NCBI RefSeq assembly: GCF_000744095.1
Contig: NZ_JQLI01000001.1
Location: 1,178,001 to 1,242,000 of the forward strand
DNA: 64,000 nucleotides
DNA from: Cupriavidus necator A5-1
GTDB taxonomy: Bacteria; Pseudomonadota; Gammaproteobacteria; Burkholderiales; Burkholderiaceae
Direction: 5' to 3'
Shown: positions 28,057 to 36,744 of the stretch, in pieces
How the letters are laid out: every line of letters begins with the position of its first letter
Numbering within the stretch: the first letter of the stretch is position 1
Notes under the pieces: model-generated
The model's database searches: none
What the model was told of the DNA's origin: nothing
The model's input: only the letters and a program-made list of their open reading frames with translations
Translations under genes and position numbers: made by a program

Positions 28057-29022
28057 TCAGGCCACTTGTCTCCCGTACTGCTGGAAAGCTGCCTGCACTT
28101 CCTTGATCAGGGAAGCCACGAGCGGCATCTCGGCCCGTTCCGCGAGCGCCGCCACCACGAGCGTGCGGGTGAACTTCGGCTTGAGCGGGATCAGCGAGAA
28201 GTCGTCCGGCTGCGGTTCCTCGGCGGGCGCGAACGACAGTTGCGGCAGTAGCGTGGCATAGCGCCCGGTGCGCACCAGGGCCTTCATCAGCGAGGTGCTG
28301 TCGGCGCGGATGGGCGCAACCAGCTCTGCGCCAGGGCCGACATACTGTTCGATCAGCTGGCGCAGGCCCCGCTGCGATGCCGGTAACACGAACTCCAGGG
28401 ACGCCAGGTCCTCGCGTTCCAGGTGGGGCTTGCCCGCCATCGGGTGGCTCTTCGCCACCACCACCGACAACGGTTCGACCAGCAGCTTGTGCTGCACCAC
28501 GCGCTTGTTGGCCATGGGCTGCGACAGAATGGCGACATCGACCTCGCCCCGCGCGAGCTGGTCGTACACCTCGCCGGTGGCACCCTGCCGGGCGGTGATC
28601 TCCACGTCGGGATAGCTGCGCTGGAATCGGCGGATCACCTCCGGCATGACCACCGACATCACGCTGGCGAACGAAGCGATGCTCACCTGTCCGCCAGGAC
28701 TGCGGCGCGACACGCGCAGGCGATCCATCGTTTCGGACATCTCATCGAGGATCGCCTTGGCCTGCCCGAACAGGATTTCCCCGGCAGGGGTCAGCGACAC
28801 CCCTCGTCCGTTACGAGACAGCAGTTGGACGTCCAGCTCGCTTTCCAGCAGCTGGATCTGCCGGCTGATGGCGGACTGGGCCACGTTCAGGATCGTCTCC
28901 GCGACCGTGAAGCTGCCGGTGCGCGCGACGTGAAAGAAGTAGAGAAGCCGGCGGGAGTCGAGGACGCCCTGGTTGGCCAGGCTCGCTCCCTCCGCTTTTG
29001 CCGCTGCTGGGGGTCTTCCCAT
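28057..29022 (-). CDS. LysR-family transcriptional regulator (copy 1)
   Basis: Predicted 321-residue LysR regulator. HTH at about residues 25-85 (RLLYFFHVARTGSFTVAETI, AQSAISRQIQLLESEL), then a periplasmic-binding-like effector domain starting around QVSIASFASVMSVVMPEVIR. The frame stays open far upstream through the neighbouring gene, but ATG 29020-29022 gives the family start. It is almost identical to copy 2 (38575-39540): I count three base differences, one changing VSLTPAG to VSPTPAG, and the last residues differ (QVA versus QAP). It is divergent from the amidohydrolase. The likely effector is an aromatic or CoA-related catabolite (inference). Confidence 0.9.
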   Translation of the reverse strand: MGRPPAAAKAEGASLANQGVLDSRRLLYFFHVARTGSFTVAETILNVAQSAISRQIQLLESELDVQLLSRNGRGVSLTPAGEILFGQAKAILDEMSETMDRLRVSRRSPGGQVSIASFASVMSVVMPEVIRRFQRSYPDVEITARQGATGEVYDQLARGEVDVAILSQPMANKRVVQHKLLVEPLSVVVAKSHPMAGKPHLEREDLASLEFVLPASQRGLRQLIEQYVGPGAELVAPIRADSTSLMKALVRTGRYATLLPQLSFAPAEEPQPDDFSLIPLKPKFTRTLVVAALAERAEMPLVASLIKEVQAAFQQYGRQVA

Positions 29023-30170
29023 GATCGTTATCCCTCGTTGATGCCTATGAATGGTACACCAGCCAACGAGCCGCATGACCTGTGGAGCACCCGTGTGCCC
29101 GACGCCTTCAAGGCGCGCATGCCCCGCATCGAGGTGGACGCCCAGGGGCAGAAATGGTTCGTGATGGAGGGCCGGCGCCCCTCGAAGATCCGCGAGGCGC
29201 CGCGCGACGCGGGCGTGGACGTGGAAGCGTTCAAGGAACAGGACACCGACGAGCGTCCGCGCCTGGACCGCACCGCCGGCGCCATGTTCCAGAAGGTCGG
29301 CAATATCGACGAGCGCCGTTACCGTGACATGGACTACGACGGCATCGACGTCGAAATCGTGTTTCCGAACAAAGGCCTGGCCAACTGGTCCTCGCCCGAC
29401 CCCGAGCACAACAAGGTGATGTGCCGCGTCTATAACGACTGGGTGAGCGAGGCCTTCAAGGGGCGCAACCGCAGTTTGCCCGTCGCGTGCATCGCGCCGG
29501 CCGACATCGAGGCGGCCGTGCTGGAGATCCAGCGCGTCGCCAGGCTCGGCTTTCACTCGGTGATGATGCCACCACTGGTGGGCAAGCGCGGCTACAACTC
29601 GCCGGACTTCGACCCGGTCTGGGCGGCTCTCAGCGACGCCAACCTGCCGGTGCTCTTCCACGCAGGCACCGGCAAGGACCCGCGCACCGCGGGCGGCAAC
29701 GGCGGCGCCGTGATCAACTACGTCGTCCATGCGATGAACACCGTGCTGGAGCCGGTGGTGCAGATCTGCAGCAGCGGCGTGTTCGACCGCTTCCCCAGGC
29801 TCAAGTTCGCCACCATCGAAGCCGGCGCGGGCTGGGTCCCGTATGCGCTCTGGGCCATGGACCATGGCTATGAAAAGCATGCGTTCTGGGTCACCCCCAA
29901 GCTCAAGTACAAGCCCAGCGAATACTTCCGCATGCACGGCCACGCCAGCTTCCAGGACGACCCCATCGGCATCGAGACCCGCCACTGGATGGGCGTCGAC
30001 GCCGTGATGTGGGGCAACGACTATCCGCACCTCGAAGGCACCTGGCCGCATTCGAAGGAAGTCATCGACGCGTTCGGCGACATCACGCGCGAGGAGAAGG
30101 CCAAGATCATCGGCCTGAACGCCGCCCGCCTGTTCCACATCGACGTGCCCGAAGCCTTGCGCGTGCCGGC
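28067..30170. repeat. long direct repeat, copy 1 (pairs with 38585-40827)
   Basis: 28067-29064 corresponds to 38585-39582, and 29065-30170 to 39722-40827, with very few differences seen by eye. Copy 1 lacks 139 bp present in copy 2 (39583-39721). Confidence 0.9.
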
Positions 30171-30180
30171 TGCGGCCTGA
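29041..30180 (+). pseudogene. amidohydrolase (copy 1), 5'-truncated
   Basis: From NEPHDLWSTRVPDAFKARMP onward it matches copy 2 (39662-40855). Compared with copy 2, a 139-bp deletion has removed the promoter, ribosome-binding site and first 20 codons, including the metal-binding D-S-H motif (SADSHV). The frame can only begin at an ATG (29041) belonging to the LysR upstream region, giving MPMNGTPA-NEPHDLW. The rest, up to the C-terminus, is uninterrupted. Without the D-x-H metal ligands the product should be inactive. The C-terminal end (RVPAAA) belongs to a diverged paralogue, not to copy 2. Confidence 0.85.
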
Positions 30181-30199
30181 GTACAGCGCGGACCTGCGG

Positions 30200-30332
30200 A
30201 TGATCGCTGCCCTCACGCTCGCGGACCGCGCCGATGTGCTGCGCGGCGAAGACGACTGCCCGCGCACACTGGCGCTGCGCGAGGAAGCCGCCGCGCTCCC
30301 CCGCCCGCAGGCTCACCGCTCCAGCGGCATGA
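30200..30332 (+). pseudogene. remnant of the flavin reductase-IclR-type fusion gene (C-terminal end)
   Basis: MIAALTLADRADVLRGEDDC and ALREEAAALPR match the last ~45 residues of the intact gene at 40873-41928 at roughly 90% nucleotide identity. The first ~300 codons are missing, so a deletion joined the amidohydrolase end to this tail. Confidence 0.8.
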
Positions 30333-30423
30333 CGACGCTTCAGGCGCTGCCGGTGCCGATCGCCACCTGCTGCCGAGACGTCGGGAGCGACGACGAGGCA
30401 CCGGCGCTCAGGGAGGCCCACTG

Positions 30424-31413
30424 ATGCGCGCCGTCTGGATCCGTGAACCTGGTCCTGCGGACCGCCACGCCGTCGAAGAGGTGCCAGGCCCTGTGGCAGG
30501 CCCTGGCGAAGTGGTCGTCGACATCAAGGCCGCCGCCGTCAACTACCCCGACCTGCTGGTCATCACCGGGCGTTACCAGGTTGTTCCGCCGATGCCGTTC
30601 GCGCCTAACAAGGATGCCGCCGGCATTGTCCACAGCGTGGGCACCGACGTGACCCGCGTGAAGCCCGGCGATCGCGTGCTGCTGCAGCTCGAATACGGCG
30701 CCTATGCTACGCAAGCGCTAGCGCGGGAAGCCCAGTGCCTGCCCGTGCCGCCGGAGATGGGATACGCCGATGCCGTGTCGCTCGGCCTGGCGGCGCAGAC
30801 CGCATGGTTCGCATTGATGGAGCGCGGGCGCTTCGAGGCCGGCGAATCGGTCCTGGTGAACGGCGCGACCGGTGCCGTGGGACTGGCCGCGGTCCAGATC
30901 GCACGCGCGCTCGGTGCGACCGTGCTGGCCGGCATCAGTTCCCCCGCCCGCACCGACGACATGCTGAAGGCGGGCGCCCACCATGCAATCGACTTCTCGG
31001 CGCCGGATCTTCGCAACAGCTTGCGCGACCAGGTGCTGAAGGCGACCGGCGGCAAGGGTGCCGACGTCGTCATCGACGCGCTGGGCGGCGACATCTTCGA
31101 TGCGTCCCTGCGGGCCTTGGCCTGGTGCGGCCGGATCGTGGTCGTCGGCTTTGCGGCCGGGCGCATTCCAGAGATCAAGGCCAACTACCTCCTGGTCAAG
31201 AACATCGCCGCCAGCGGCCTGCAGTGGAGCGACTACCGGGACCGTGAACCCTGGAAGATCGCGCACGCGCATGAGGCACTGATGGGACTGTGGCAGCGAG
31301 GGGAATTGCGCCCGAGCATCATGCGCAGCGTTCCGCTAGACGATTTCGCCCAGGCCCTTCGCCTCATTGAAGCCCGCAGCGCCACGGGCCGCCTCGTGCT
31401 GGCGATGGACTGA
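30424..31413 (+). CDS. NADPH:quinone oxidoreductase-type MDR protein
   Basis: Predicted 329-residue zinc-free medium-chain dehydrogenase/reductase. The GroES-like N-terminal half contains AAVNYPDLLVITGRYQVVPP and NKDAAGIVHSVG; the Rossmann half has VNGATGAVGLAAVQIARALG and GADVVIDALGGDIFDASLRA. No structural-zinc cysteine cluster is visible, as in QOR/enoyl-reductase members. It is a clear paralogue, of equal length, of the gene at 62593-63582 in the alicyclic operon. It is followed after 23 bases by the acyl-CoA ligase, probably in one operon. Substrate unknown: quinone, enone or enoyl thioester. Confidence 0.88.
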   Translation: MRAVWIREPGPADRHAVEEVPGPVAGPGEVVVDIKAAAVNYPDLLVITGRYQVVPPMPFAPNKDAAGIVHSVGTDVTRVKPGDRVLLQLEYGAYATQALAREAQCLPVPPEMGYADAVSLGLAAQTAWFALMERGRFEAGESVLVNGATGAVGLAAVQIARALGATVLAGISSPARTDDMLKAGAHHAIDFSAPDLRNSLRDQVLKATGGKGADVVIDALGGDIFDASLRALAWCGRIVVVGFAAGRIPEIKANYLLVKNIAASGLQWSDYRDREPWKIAHAHEALMGLWQRGELRPSIMRSVPLDDFAQALRLIEARSATGRLVLAMD

Positions 31414-31436
31414 AGGCCGGAGCGCTCCCCACCCTG

Positions 31437-33086
31437 ATGAATTGCCAATCCAAGAAATTCCATCCTGAGACCAGTATCGATCCGAGGACCCTGACCTTTG
31501 GCAAGGTTCTGGCGGACAAACGCGTGCGTATCGCCGACAAGCTCTTCCTGCACAGCCTGCCGGATGGGCGCAAATGGACCTACGGCGAGTTCGACCATGA
31601 CTCGAGCCGGATGGCCTCCGGCTTCGACCGCGCGGGCGTGGCGCCGCGCGAGCACGTCGCCGTGATGATGGAAAACTGTCCCGAGCAGCTGCTGTCCTAC
31701 TTCGCGCTCGGCAAGCTCGGCGCCTGCACCGTGCCGGTGAATACGGCGGCGCGCGGTGACCTGCTGGTGTACTTCCTCACGCACGCAGATTGCAGCACCA
31801 TTGTGGTCGGACAAGACCTGCTGCCCCGCGTGCTCGAGGTGACGGGTTCACTGCCGCTGTTGAAGCGGATCTTCGTACTGGCGGACGACAGTGCGCCGTC
31901 AAGGCAGCCCCATTGCGCCGACGTCCCGGTGCTGCAGCTTGCATCGCTGCTGTCCTGCGAGGCAGCGCCACTGCCCTATGAGCCGGTCTTCTCCGACCTG
32001 GCGTTCCTGATGTTCACCTCCGGCACCACCGGCCCGTCCAAGGCGATCATGTACACGCAGGCCCACACGCTGTACTGGGGCTGGGACTACGCGCAGCATC
32101 ATCACTACACAGTGGACGACACGCTGTATGTGTACCTGCCCCTGTTCCACGGCAACGGGTGGTTGTGCAGCACGCTCGGCGCCCTGATGGCGGACGCATC
32201 GGTGGCGCTGGCCAAGCGCTTCTCCGCGAGCAGGTTCTGGCACGATGTCGCCGTGTCGGAAGCGACGGTGACGAATTGCCTGGGGGCAGTCGCGACCTTT
32301 CTTTGGGCGCAGCCCCCACGGCCGCAGGACCTGGACCATCGCACGCGTCGCATGGGCGTGTCGCCAGTGCCTGCCTTCGGCGTCGAATTCCAGGAGCGCT
32401 TCGGCGTCACGATCATGAGTTCATATGGGCTGACCGACTACTGCATGGCCACGGCCCACAGTGCGCTCCATCCTCGGGAGAAACTGGGCAGCTACGGAAC
32501 CGCGCGCAAAGGCGTCCAGGTGCGCATTGCGGACGAGAACGACATGCCGCTGCCCCCGGGCGTGCCCGGCGAGATCCTGATCCGCAGCGACAATCCCTGG
32601 GGCGCCGCGCTGGGCTACTACAAGATGCCCGACGCTTCGCTGGCGGCGCGCAGCAACATGTGGTTCCACACCGGAGACCGTGGGCACCTCGACGCCGACG
32701 GATACCTGTATTTCAAGGATCGGATCAAGGACGCGATTCGTCGGCGCGGCGAGAACATCTCGGCCTTCGAGGTGGAGAGCGTGGTCCATTCGCATCCAGC
32801 GGTGGAGACGGCGGCGGTCTATGCCGTGAAGGCGGAATCGACAGAAGATGAAGTTGCGGTTTCCGTTATCCTGCGGCCCGGCGCGACGCTCACCGAAGCC
32901 GACCTCGTCGACCACTGCAGGAAGAACCTCGCGTACTTCATGGTGCCGCGTTATGTCGAGTTCGTGGATTCGCTGCCCATGACGCTCAGTCAGAAGGTGG
33001 AGAAATACCAGCTGAGGACGCGCGCGCAGGCTCGGCTCGGGGAAATGTGGGACCGGGTCGCCGCGGGAATCGTGGTGGAGCGCTAA
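31437..33086 (+). CDS. AMP-forming acyl-CoA synthetase
   Basis: Predicted 549-residue adenylate-forming ligase. The P-loop-like motif FTSGTTGPSKAI is at residues 193-204, the SSYGLTDYC core follows in the middle, and the hinge/A8 region is WFHTGDRGHLDADGYLYFKD followed by RIKDAIRRRGENISAFEVES. A10 lysine region at LSQKVEKYQL. Class I ligases activate carboxylic acids to CoA thioesters in the cytoplasm; the acid cannot be specified. The ribosome-binding site is weak. The next ORF (SnoaL-like) follows directly but is frameshifted. Confidence 0.9.
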   Translation: MNCQSKKFHPETSIDPRTLTFGKVLADKRVRIADKLFLHSLPDGRKWTYGEFDHDSSRMASGFDRAGVAPREHVAVMMENCPEQLLSYFALGKLGACTVPVNTAARGDLLVYFLTHADCSTIVVGQDLLPRVLEVTGSLPLLKRIFVLADDSAPSRQPHCADVPVLQLASLLSCEAAPLPYEPVFSDLAFLMFTSGTTGPSKAIMYTQAHTLYWGWDYAQHHHYTVDDTLYVYLPLFHGNGWLCSTLGALMADASVALAKRFSASRFWHDVAVSEATVTNCLGAVATFLWAQPPRPQDLDHRTRRMGVSPVPAFGVEFQERFGVTIMSSYGLTDYCMATAHSALHPREKLGSYGTARKGVQVRIADENDMPLPPGVPGEILIRSDNPWGAALGYYKMPDASLAARSNMWFHTGDRGHLDADGYLYFKDRIKDAIRRRGENISAFEVESVVHSHPAVETAAVYAVKAESTEDEVAVSVILRPGATLTEADLVDHCRKNLAYFMVPRYVEFVDSLPMTLSQKVEKYQLRTRAQARLGEMWDRVAAGIVVER

Positions 33087-33111
33087 GCGGCCCGATACGG
33101 CGGAGATGTTC

Positions 33112-33626
33112 ATGTCCATCGAATCCACAGCCAGCCTCGCGACCCAGAACGAGATCCACCGGCTGAAAGCGCGCTACTGCCGCTACATCGACACCACGCA
33201 GTGGCAGGCCCTATCCACCTGTTCACGCCAGACTGTCGCTTCGATGGCCTTGGTTCGGCGCCCAGCGGGGCAAACGTGGACATGTTCATCACCGGCATTT
33301 CGACCCGCTTCGCGGCCGTCATCTCCGTGCATCACTGCCACATGCCTGAGATCGAGTTGCTGGATGACACGCGGGCGCGCGGCATCTGGGCGATGGAGGA
33401 TTATGTGGAATGGACCGACGGCGCAGCGCCGGCGGAGGCGCCGGGCAGCAAGGGCTTTCGCGGCTATGGCCACTATGAGGAGGAGTACCGCGTCGAGGCC
33501 GGCGTCTGGAAGATCTGCTTCCTGCGCCTCACGCGCTTGCGCATCGACGAAGTGCCGGTCGCCCAGCCTGCGGCACGCATGGGGCGATGCAGCGCGTCAC
33601 TGGTTTGGTTGCCGCCGGTCCCCTGA
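33112..33626 (+). pseudogene. SnoaL-like/NTF2-fold protein, one-base frameshift
   Basis: It begins MSIESTASLATQNEIHRLKA, then RYCRYIDTTQWQALST. At about 33215 one base is missing, and the reading continues in another frame as LFTPDCRFDGLGSAPSGANV with the rest of the domain (HHCHMPEIELLDDTRARGIW, YGHYEEEYRVEAGVWKICFL). NTF2-fold proteins near acyl-CoA genes often act as hydratases, isomerases or dehydratases. Because only one base is at fault, this is either a recent pseudogene or a sequencing error. Confidence 0.8.
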
Positions 33627-33779
33627 GCGCTCTCTTTTCCCCGTTCACGCGGAGCAGCCGCACGGCTGCGAACGGCATCGTCGTTTCCCAGAATGTTTCG
33701 GCGGGCGCTGACAGCCAGCCTGCCGGATCGCATTGACGCTCGCCGTCAACGGTCGCCAACACTGGACAACGTGAGACTC

Positions 33780-34033
33780 AGAACAGTTGCTCCAGCTTCT
33801 GCAGGCTGGCGAAGTCCACGGTGCCCGTGCCGACAATGTCGTGACCTACACCCGGATGGTTGATGGCGAAGCGTCGTGCCTTCGCCGGCCATCCAGTCGC
33901 GCAGATGCGCCCGCTCGGGCTTTGACAGCTCGCCCGGCCAGAAGTGGCCGGGCATGGCCATCATCTCGAATCGTCGAAGCCCAGCGCGAGCAGCTTGCTC
34001 ATACATTGCCGCGCGGGCAACGACCACCTCCAT
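33780..34033 (-). pseudogene. possible sugar-phosphate isomerase/epimerase-type remnant
   Basis: Read on the minus strand, one frame gives ARAGLRRFEMMAMPGHFWPG followed by ELSKPERAHLRDWMAGEG. A second frame gives HDIVGTGTVDFASLQKLEQL at the 3' end. The combination resembles the two ends of a xylose-isomerase-like TIM-barrel protein with the middle deleted. The assignment is tentative. Confidence 0.4.
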
Positions 34034-34068
34034 GAATAGCTGTTCGCGCCGATGCCGTGCGCCATGGT

Positions 34069-34506
34069 TCAGGCCGTCGCTTGCGCTAGCGGGCGGAATC
34101 GGGGCACGAACATCCCGTCACCGATGGCGTCCCACCACAGCGAGCACCGCATCCCGATCTTCACTTCCCCGGGCTCGATATCGGTGAGATTGGTAATGAG
34201 GCGCACGCCCGGCAATTTCGGAAACTCGACGATCGCGACCACGTAGGGCAGCTTCGTGGCGACCGCCGGATGGCTCTCGTGGCGCACGACGGTATAGCTG
34301 TACACCTCGGCCTCCATCGGCGCTTCAACATAGTTGGTCTCGCAGGAATGGCAGCGGTAGCACATCGGGATCGGCGGGTGCCGCATCGTTCCGCATTGCG
34401 CGCAGGACTGAAAGCGCAGCGACCGCTTGCTGCAATAGTCCCAGAATGCGGCCTCGTCTATGGTGGGTTCGGGCCGCGGCATGTCGGCAGGAAAATAACT
34501 CATCAT
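34069..34506 (-). CDS. Zn-ribbon/OB-fold (DUF35) protein, thiolase partner
   Basis: Predicted 145-residue protein. The N-terminal rubredoxin-like zinc ribbon has C35-x2-C38 and C49-x2-C52 (CAQCGTMRHPPIPMCYRCHS). A C-terminal OB-fold follows (SYTVVRHESHPAVATKLPYV, LITNLTDIEPGEVKIG). DUF35 proteins pair with thiolase-like proteins and bind acyl-CoA; in actinobacterial steroid side-chain degradation such pairs form retro-aldolases (established for Ltp2-ChsH2). It overlaps the stop codon of the thiolase (ATGATGA), so the two are translationally coupled. Confidence 0.92.
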   Translation of the reverse strand: MMSYFPADMPRPEPTIDEAAFWDYCSKRSLRFQSCAQCGTMRHPPIPMCYRCHSCETNYVEAPMEAEVYSYTVVRHESHPAVATKLPYVVAIVEFPKLPGVRLITNLTDIEPGEVKIGMRCSLWWDAIGDGMFVPRFRPLAQATA

Positions 34507-35675
34507 ACTCTCCCAATGATCGTGCTGCTGGTGGGCGACACGCCCAGGCCGCCGGTGACCAGGCACAGGCGCGCATCAGGCACCTGCGAGGTCGATTCGC
34601 CGCGCAACTGGCGGATCCCTTCGGCCAGAAGGTTCATGCCGTGCACGTAGGCCTCGGACAGCTGCCCGCCCGAGGTGTTGAGCGGTAACTTTCCGCTGTC
34701 CCAGCGGAGCGCGCCGCTTTCCACGAAAGCGCCGCTCTCGCCGCGGCCGCAAAAGCCATACTCCTCCAGCGCCATCAGCACCAGGCCGGAGAAGTGGTCG
34801 TAGATCTGCGCGGTATCGATGTCCGAGGGGCCGACCCCCGCCTTGGCGTACAGGCTCTTCGCCAGTTCGCGGTTGTTGCTCGACGCGTAGTCGGCGTCGG
34901 GCATGTTGTGGCTGCCGAGCGGCCCGTGGCCCCATTGCGGGCCGCTGCCGTGGACGGCGGCCAGCACCTCGATCATCGGCTGCTTCAGGTCGCGGGCGCG
35001 TTCCCGGGTAGTCACCACTACCGCGCAGGCGCCGTCGGTTTCCAGGCAGCAGTCATAAAGGCGCAGCGGTTCGGAAATCCAGCGGCCGTTCAGGTACTCG
35101 TCCAGGGTCAGCGTCTTGTCGTGCATCACCGCTTTCGGGTTGCGGTTGGCATTGGCACGACCGTTGAGCGCGATTTCCGCCAGGTGCATCTCCGTGATCG
35201 GGTACAGGTGCATGAACCGCTGCACCAGCAGCGCCAGCATGTACGGAGGCGCGAACAGTCCGAAGGGATTGACGAAACTGGCCGCTGGCCGTGCCGCGTA
35301 GGCCTTGCCGAAGCGGCGGCTCTGCCCCTGACAGAGGCCGCGGTAAACCACCACGGTATCGGCCTGGCCCGACTCCACGGCGGCCGTTGCCTGCGAAAGC
35401 GCGGCAATCGACCCGCCGCCGCCCCCGCCCCAGACCATCGAGGACCAGCGCATCTTCGGCACACCCAGCGCGACAGCCATCTGCGGGGCAGCGTTGGCAT
35501 CGTCCGAGAATGAGGCAAAGCCGTCGATGTCGGCCGCTGTCAGCCCGGCGTCCTTGATTGCCGCCGCGACGGCCTGGGCAGTCACCTGGAACTGGCTCCG
35601 GTCCTTGATGCCGCCCCAGCGTGTATATTCGCTCTGGCCTATGCCGACGAGGCAGGCCTTCCGTTCGCTCCGCAT
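34503..35675 (-). CDS. thiolase-like protein of the SCP2/Ltp type, without the nucleophilic cysteine
   Basis: Predicted 390-residue thiolase-superfamily protein starting MRSERKACLVGIGQSEYTRW. Where degradative thiolases carry the nucleophile (C-x-S-G) this one has MVWGGGGGGSIAALSQA (glycines 83-88). The C-terminal ALRWDSGKLPLNTSGGQLSE and CLVTGGLGVSPTSS segments are family-typical. Loss of the cysteine and coupling to a DUF35 protein point to an aldolase-type (retro-aldol) or CoA-binding role rather than thiolysis (inference). Remnants of paralogues of this gene occur at 41935-42121 and near 50940. It is transcribed divergently from the Bug receptor at 35769. Confidence 0.88.
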   Translation of the reverse strand: MRSERKACLVGIGQSEYTRWGGIKDRSQFQVTAQAVAAAIKDAGLTAADIDGFASFSDDANAAPQMAVALGVPKMRWSSMVWGGGGGGSIAALSQATAAVESGQADTVVVYRGLCQGQSRRFGKAYAARPAASFVNPFGLFAPPYMLALLVQRFMHLYPITEMHLAEIALNGRANANRNPKAVMHDKTLTLDEYLNGRWISEPLRLYDCCLETDGACAVVVTTRERARDLKQPMIEVLAAVHGSGPQWGHGPLGSHNMPDADYASSNNRELAKSLYAKAGVGPSDIDTAQIYDHFSGLVLMALEEYGFCGRGESGAFVESGALRWDSGKLPLNTSGGQLSEAYVHGMNLLAEGIRQLRGESTSQVPDARLCLVTGGLGVSPTSSTIIGRV

Positions 35676-35720
35676 ATTGGGAAATCTCCTTGGCTATCCG
35701 TGTTAAATCTTATTTTAACA

Positions 35721-35740
35721 TAGCAGTTATCTAATATAAG
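35721..35740. promoter_or_regulatory. recurrent AT-rich motif, site A
   Basis: TAGCAGTTATCTAATATAAG, between the divergent thiolase and Bug receptor genes. It matches the pattern TAGC-N(1-8)-TATCTNATAT seen in several other intergenic regions of 35-52 kb. Candidate operator or shared promoter element. Confidence 0.55.
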
Positions 35741-35768
35741 ATCTAGTTGTTCATAGAGGAGAACTGTG

Positions 35769-36743
35769 ATGGCACGTAAAAGTCTTTTGTTTGGGACCGG
35801 GCTGGCCCTGGGCCTGGTTCTGGCCACCGGCTCTGCGTTCGCGCAGGCCTGGCCGTCCGCTCGGCCGATCAAGTGGATCGTGCCGTTCCCGGCGGGCGGC
35901 GCAACCGACGTCATCTCGCGCGTCGCTGCCCATCAGTTGAGCCAGGCGCTCGGCCAGGCGATCGCCGTCGAAAACGTGACTGGCGCGGCGGGCGCCGTCG
36001 GCATGGACCGTATCGCCAAGAGTGCACCCGATGGCTACACGCTCGGGACCAGCGCCAACAGTGTGATGACCGTCATGCCGCACCAGTCGGAAGCGGCACT
36101 GCCTTTCGACACGATGAGCAGCTTCACCCCGATCGCCGGGATCGCCAGTTTCCAGTACGTGTTGGATGTCTCGCCTGCGTCGGGCATCAAGACGGTGAAA
36201 GATCTGCTCGCCAAGGCGCAGACCGGCACGGGCAAGGTGACCTTCGGGTCCTCGGGCCTCGGCACGGGCAGCCACCTGGCCGGCATCCTGCTAGCGGAGA
36301 AGACCGGCACCGCGTTCACTGATGTTCCTTACAAGGGCGGGGCTCCGGCACTGAACGACCTGATGGGCGGCCAGATCGACTTCGTCGCCGATCCGGTGGG
36401 CGGCTCGATCGCGCTGATCCGGGGAGGCAAGCTCGTGCCCATCGCCGTGACGGGCTCCAGGCGCCACCCCGCGCTGCCGAACGTGCCCCTGGTTAGCGAG
36501 ACCGTCCCCGGCTACGACCATGTCGGCTGGTTTGCGCTGTATGGCCCTGCCCGGCTGTCGCCGGCCATCGTCCGACGCATCAGCACCGAGATGGCGAAGA
36601 TCCAGAAATCGCCACAGTACCTTGCTGCGCTGGAGAAGCTGGGCTACGAGGCCTGGTCGATCGACGCGGCCGAGCTAGCCCAGCGCCAGCAGCGGGAACT
36701 TGTGCAGTGGGGCGAGCTGCTGAAGAAGCGGCCCAGGAAATAG
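35769..36743 (+). CDS. Bug/TctC-family periplasmic solute receptor
   Basis: Predicted 324-residue secreted protein. Signal peptide about residues 1-28 (SLLFGTGLALGLVLATGSAF, cleaved at AFAQA), then the Bug-family start WPSARPIKWIVPFPAGGATD, FGSSGLGTGSHLAG and DVPYKGGAPALNDLMGGQID. Bug receptors bind carboxylates and other small molecules, often without a cognate TctAB permease nearby, as here. ATG 35769 follows gagga at a good distance; an in-frame GTG three bases earlier is less likely. It faces the thiolase across the motif-bearing promoter region. Confidence 0.9.
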   Translation: MARKSLLFGTGLALGLVLATGSAFAQAWPSARPIKWIVPFPAGGATDVISRVAAHQLSQALGQAIAVENVTGAAGAVGMDRIAKSAPDGYTLGTSANSVMTVMPHQSEAALPFDTMSSFTPIAGIASFQYVLDVSPASGIKTVKDLLAKAQTGTGKVTFGSSGLGTGSHLAGILLAEKTGTAFTDVPYKGGAPALNDLMGGQIDFVADPVGGSIALIRGGKLVPIAVTGSRRHPALPNVPLVSETVPGYDHVGWFALYGPARLSPAIVRRISTEMAKIQKSPQYLAALEKLGYEAWSIDAAELAQRQQRELVQWGELLKKRPRK

Positions 36744-36744
36744 G

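Noticed and set aside
28057..30267. A 736-codon minus-strand frame extending the LysR gene upstream
   Set aside because: The extension is antisense to the amidohydrolase and has arginine/alanine/histidine-rich shadow composition; only the LysR part (to 29022) matches a family.
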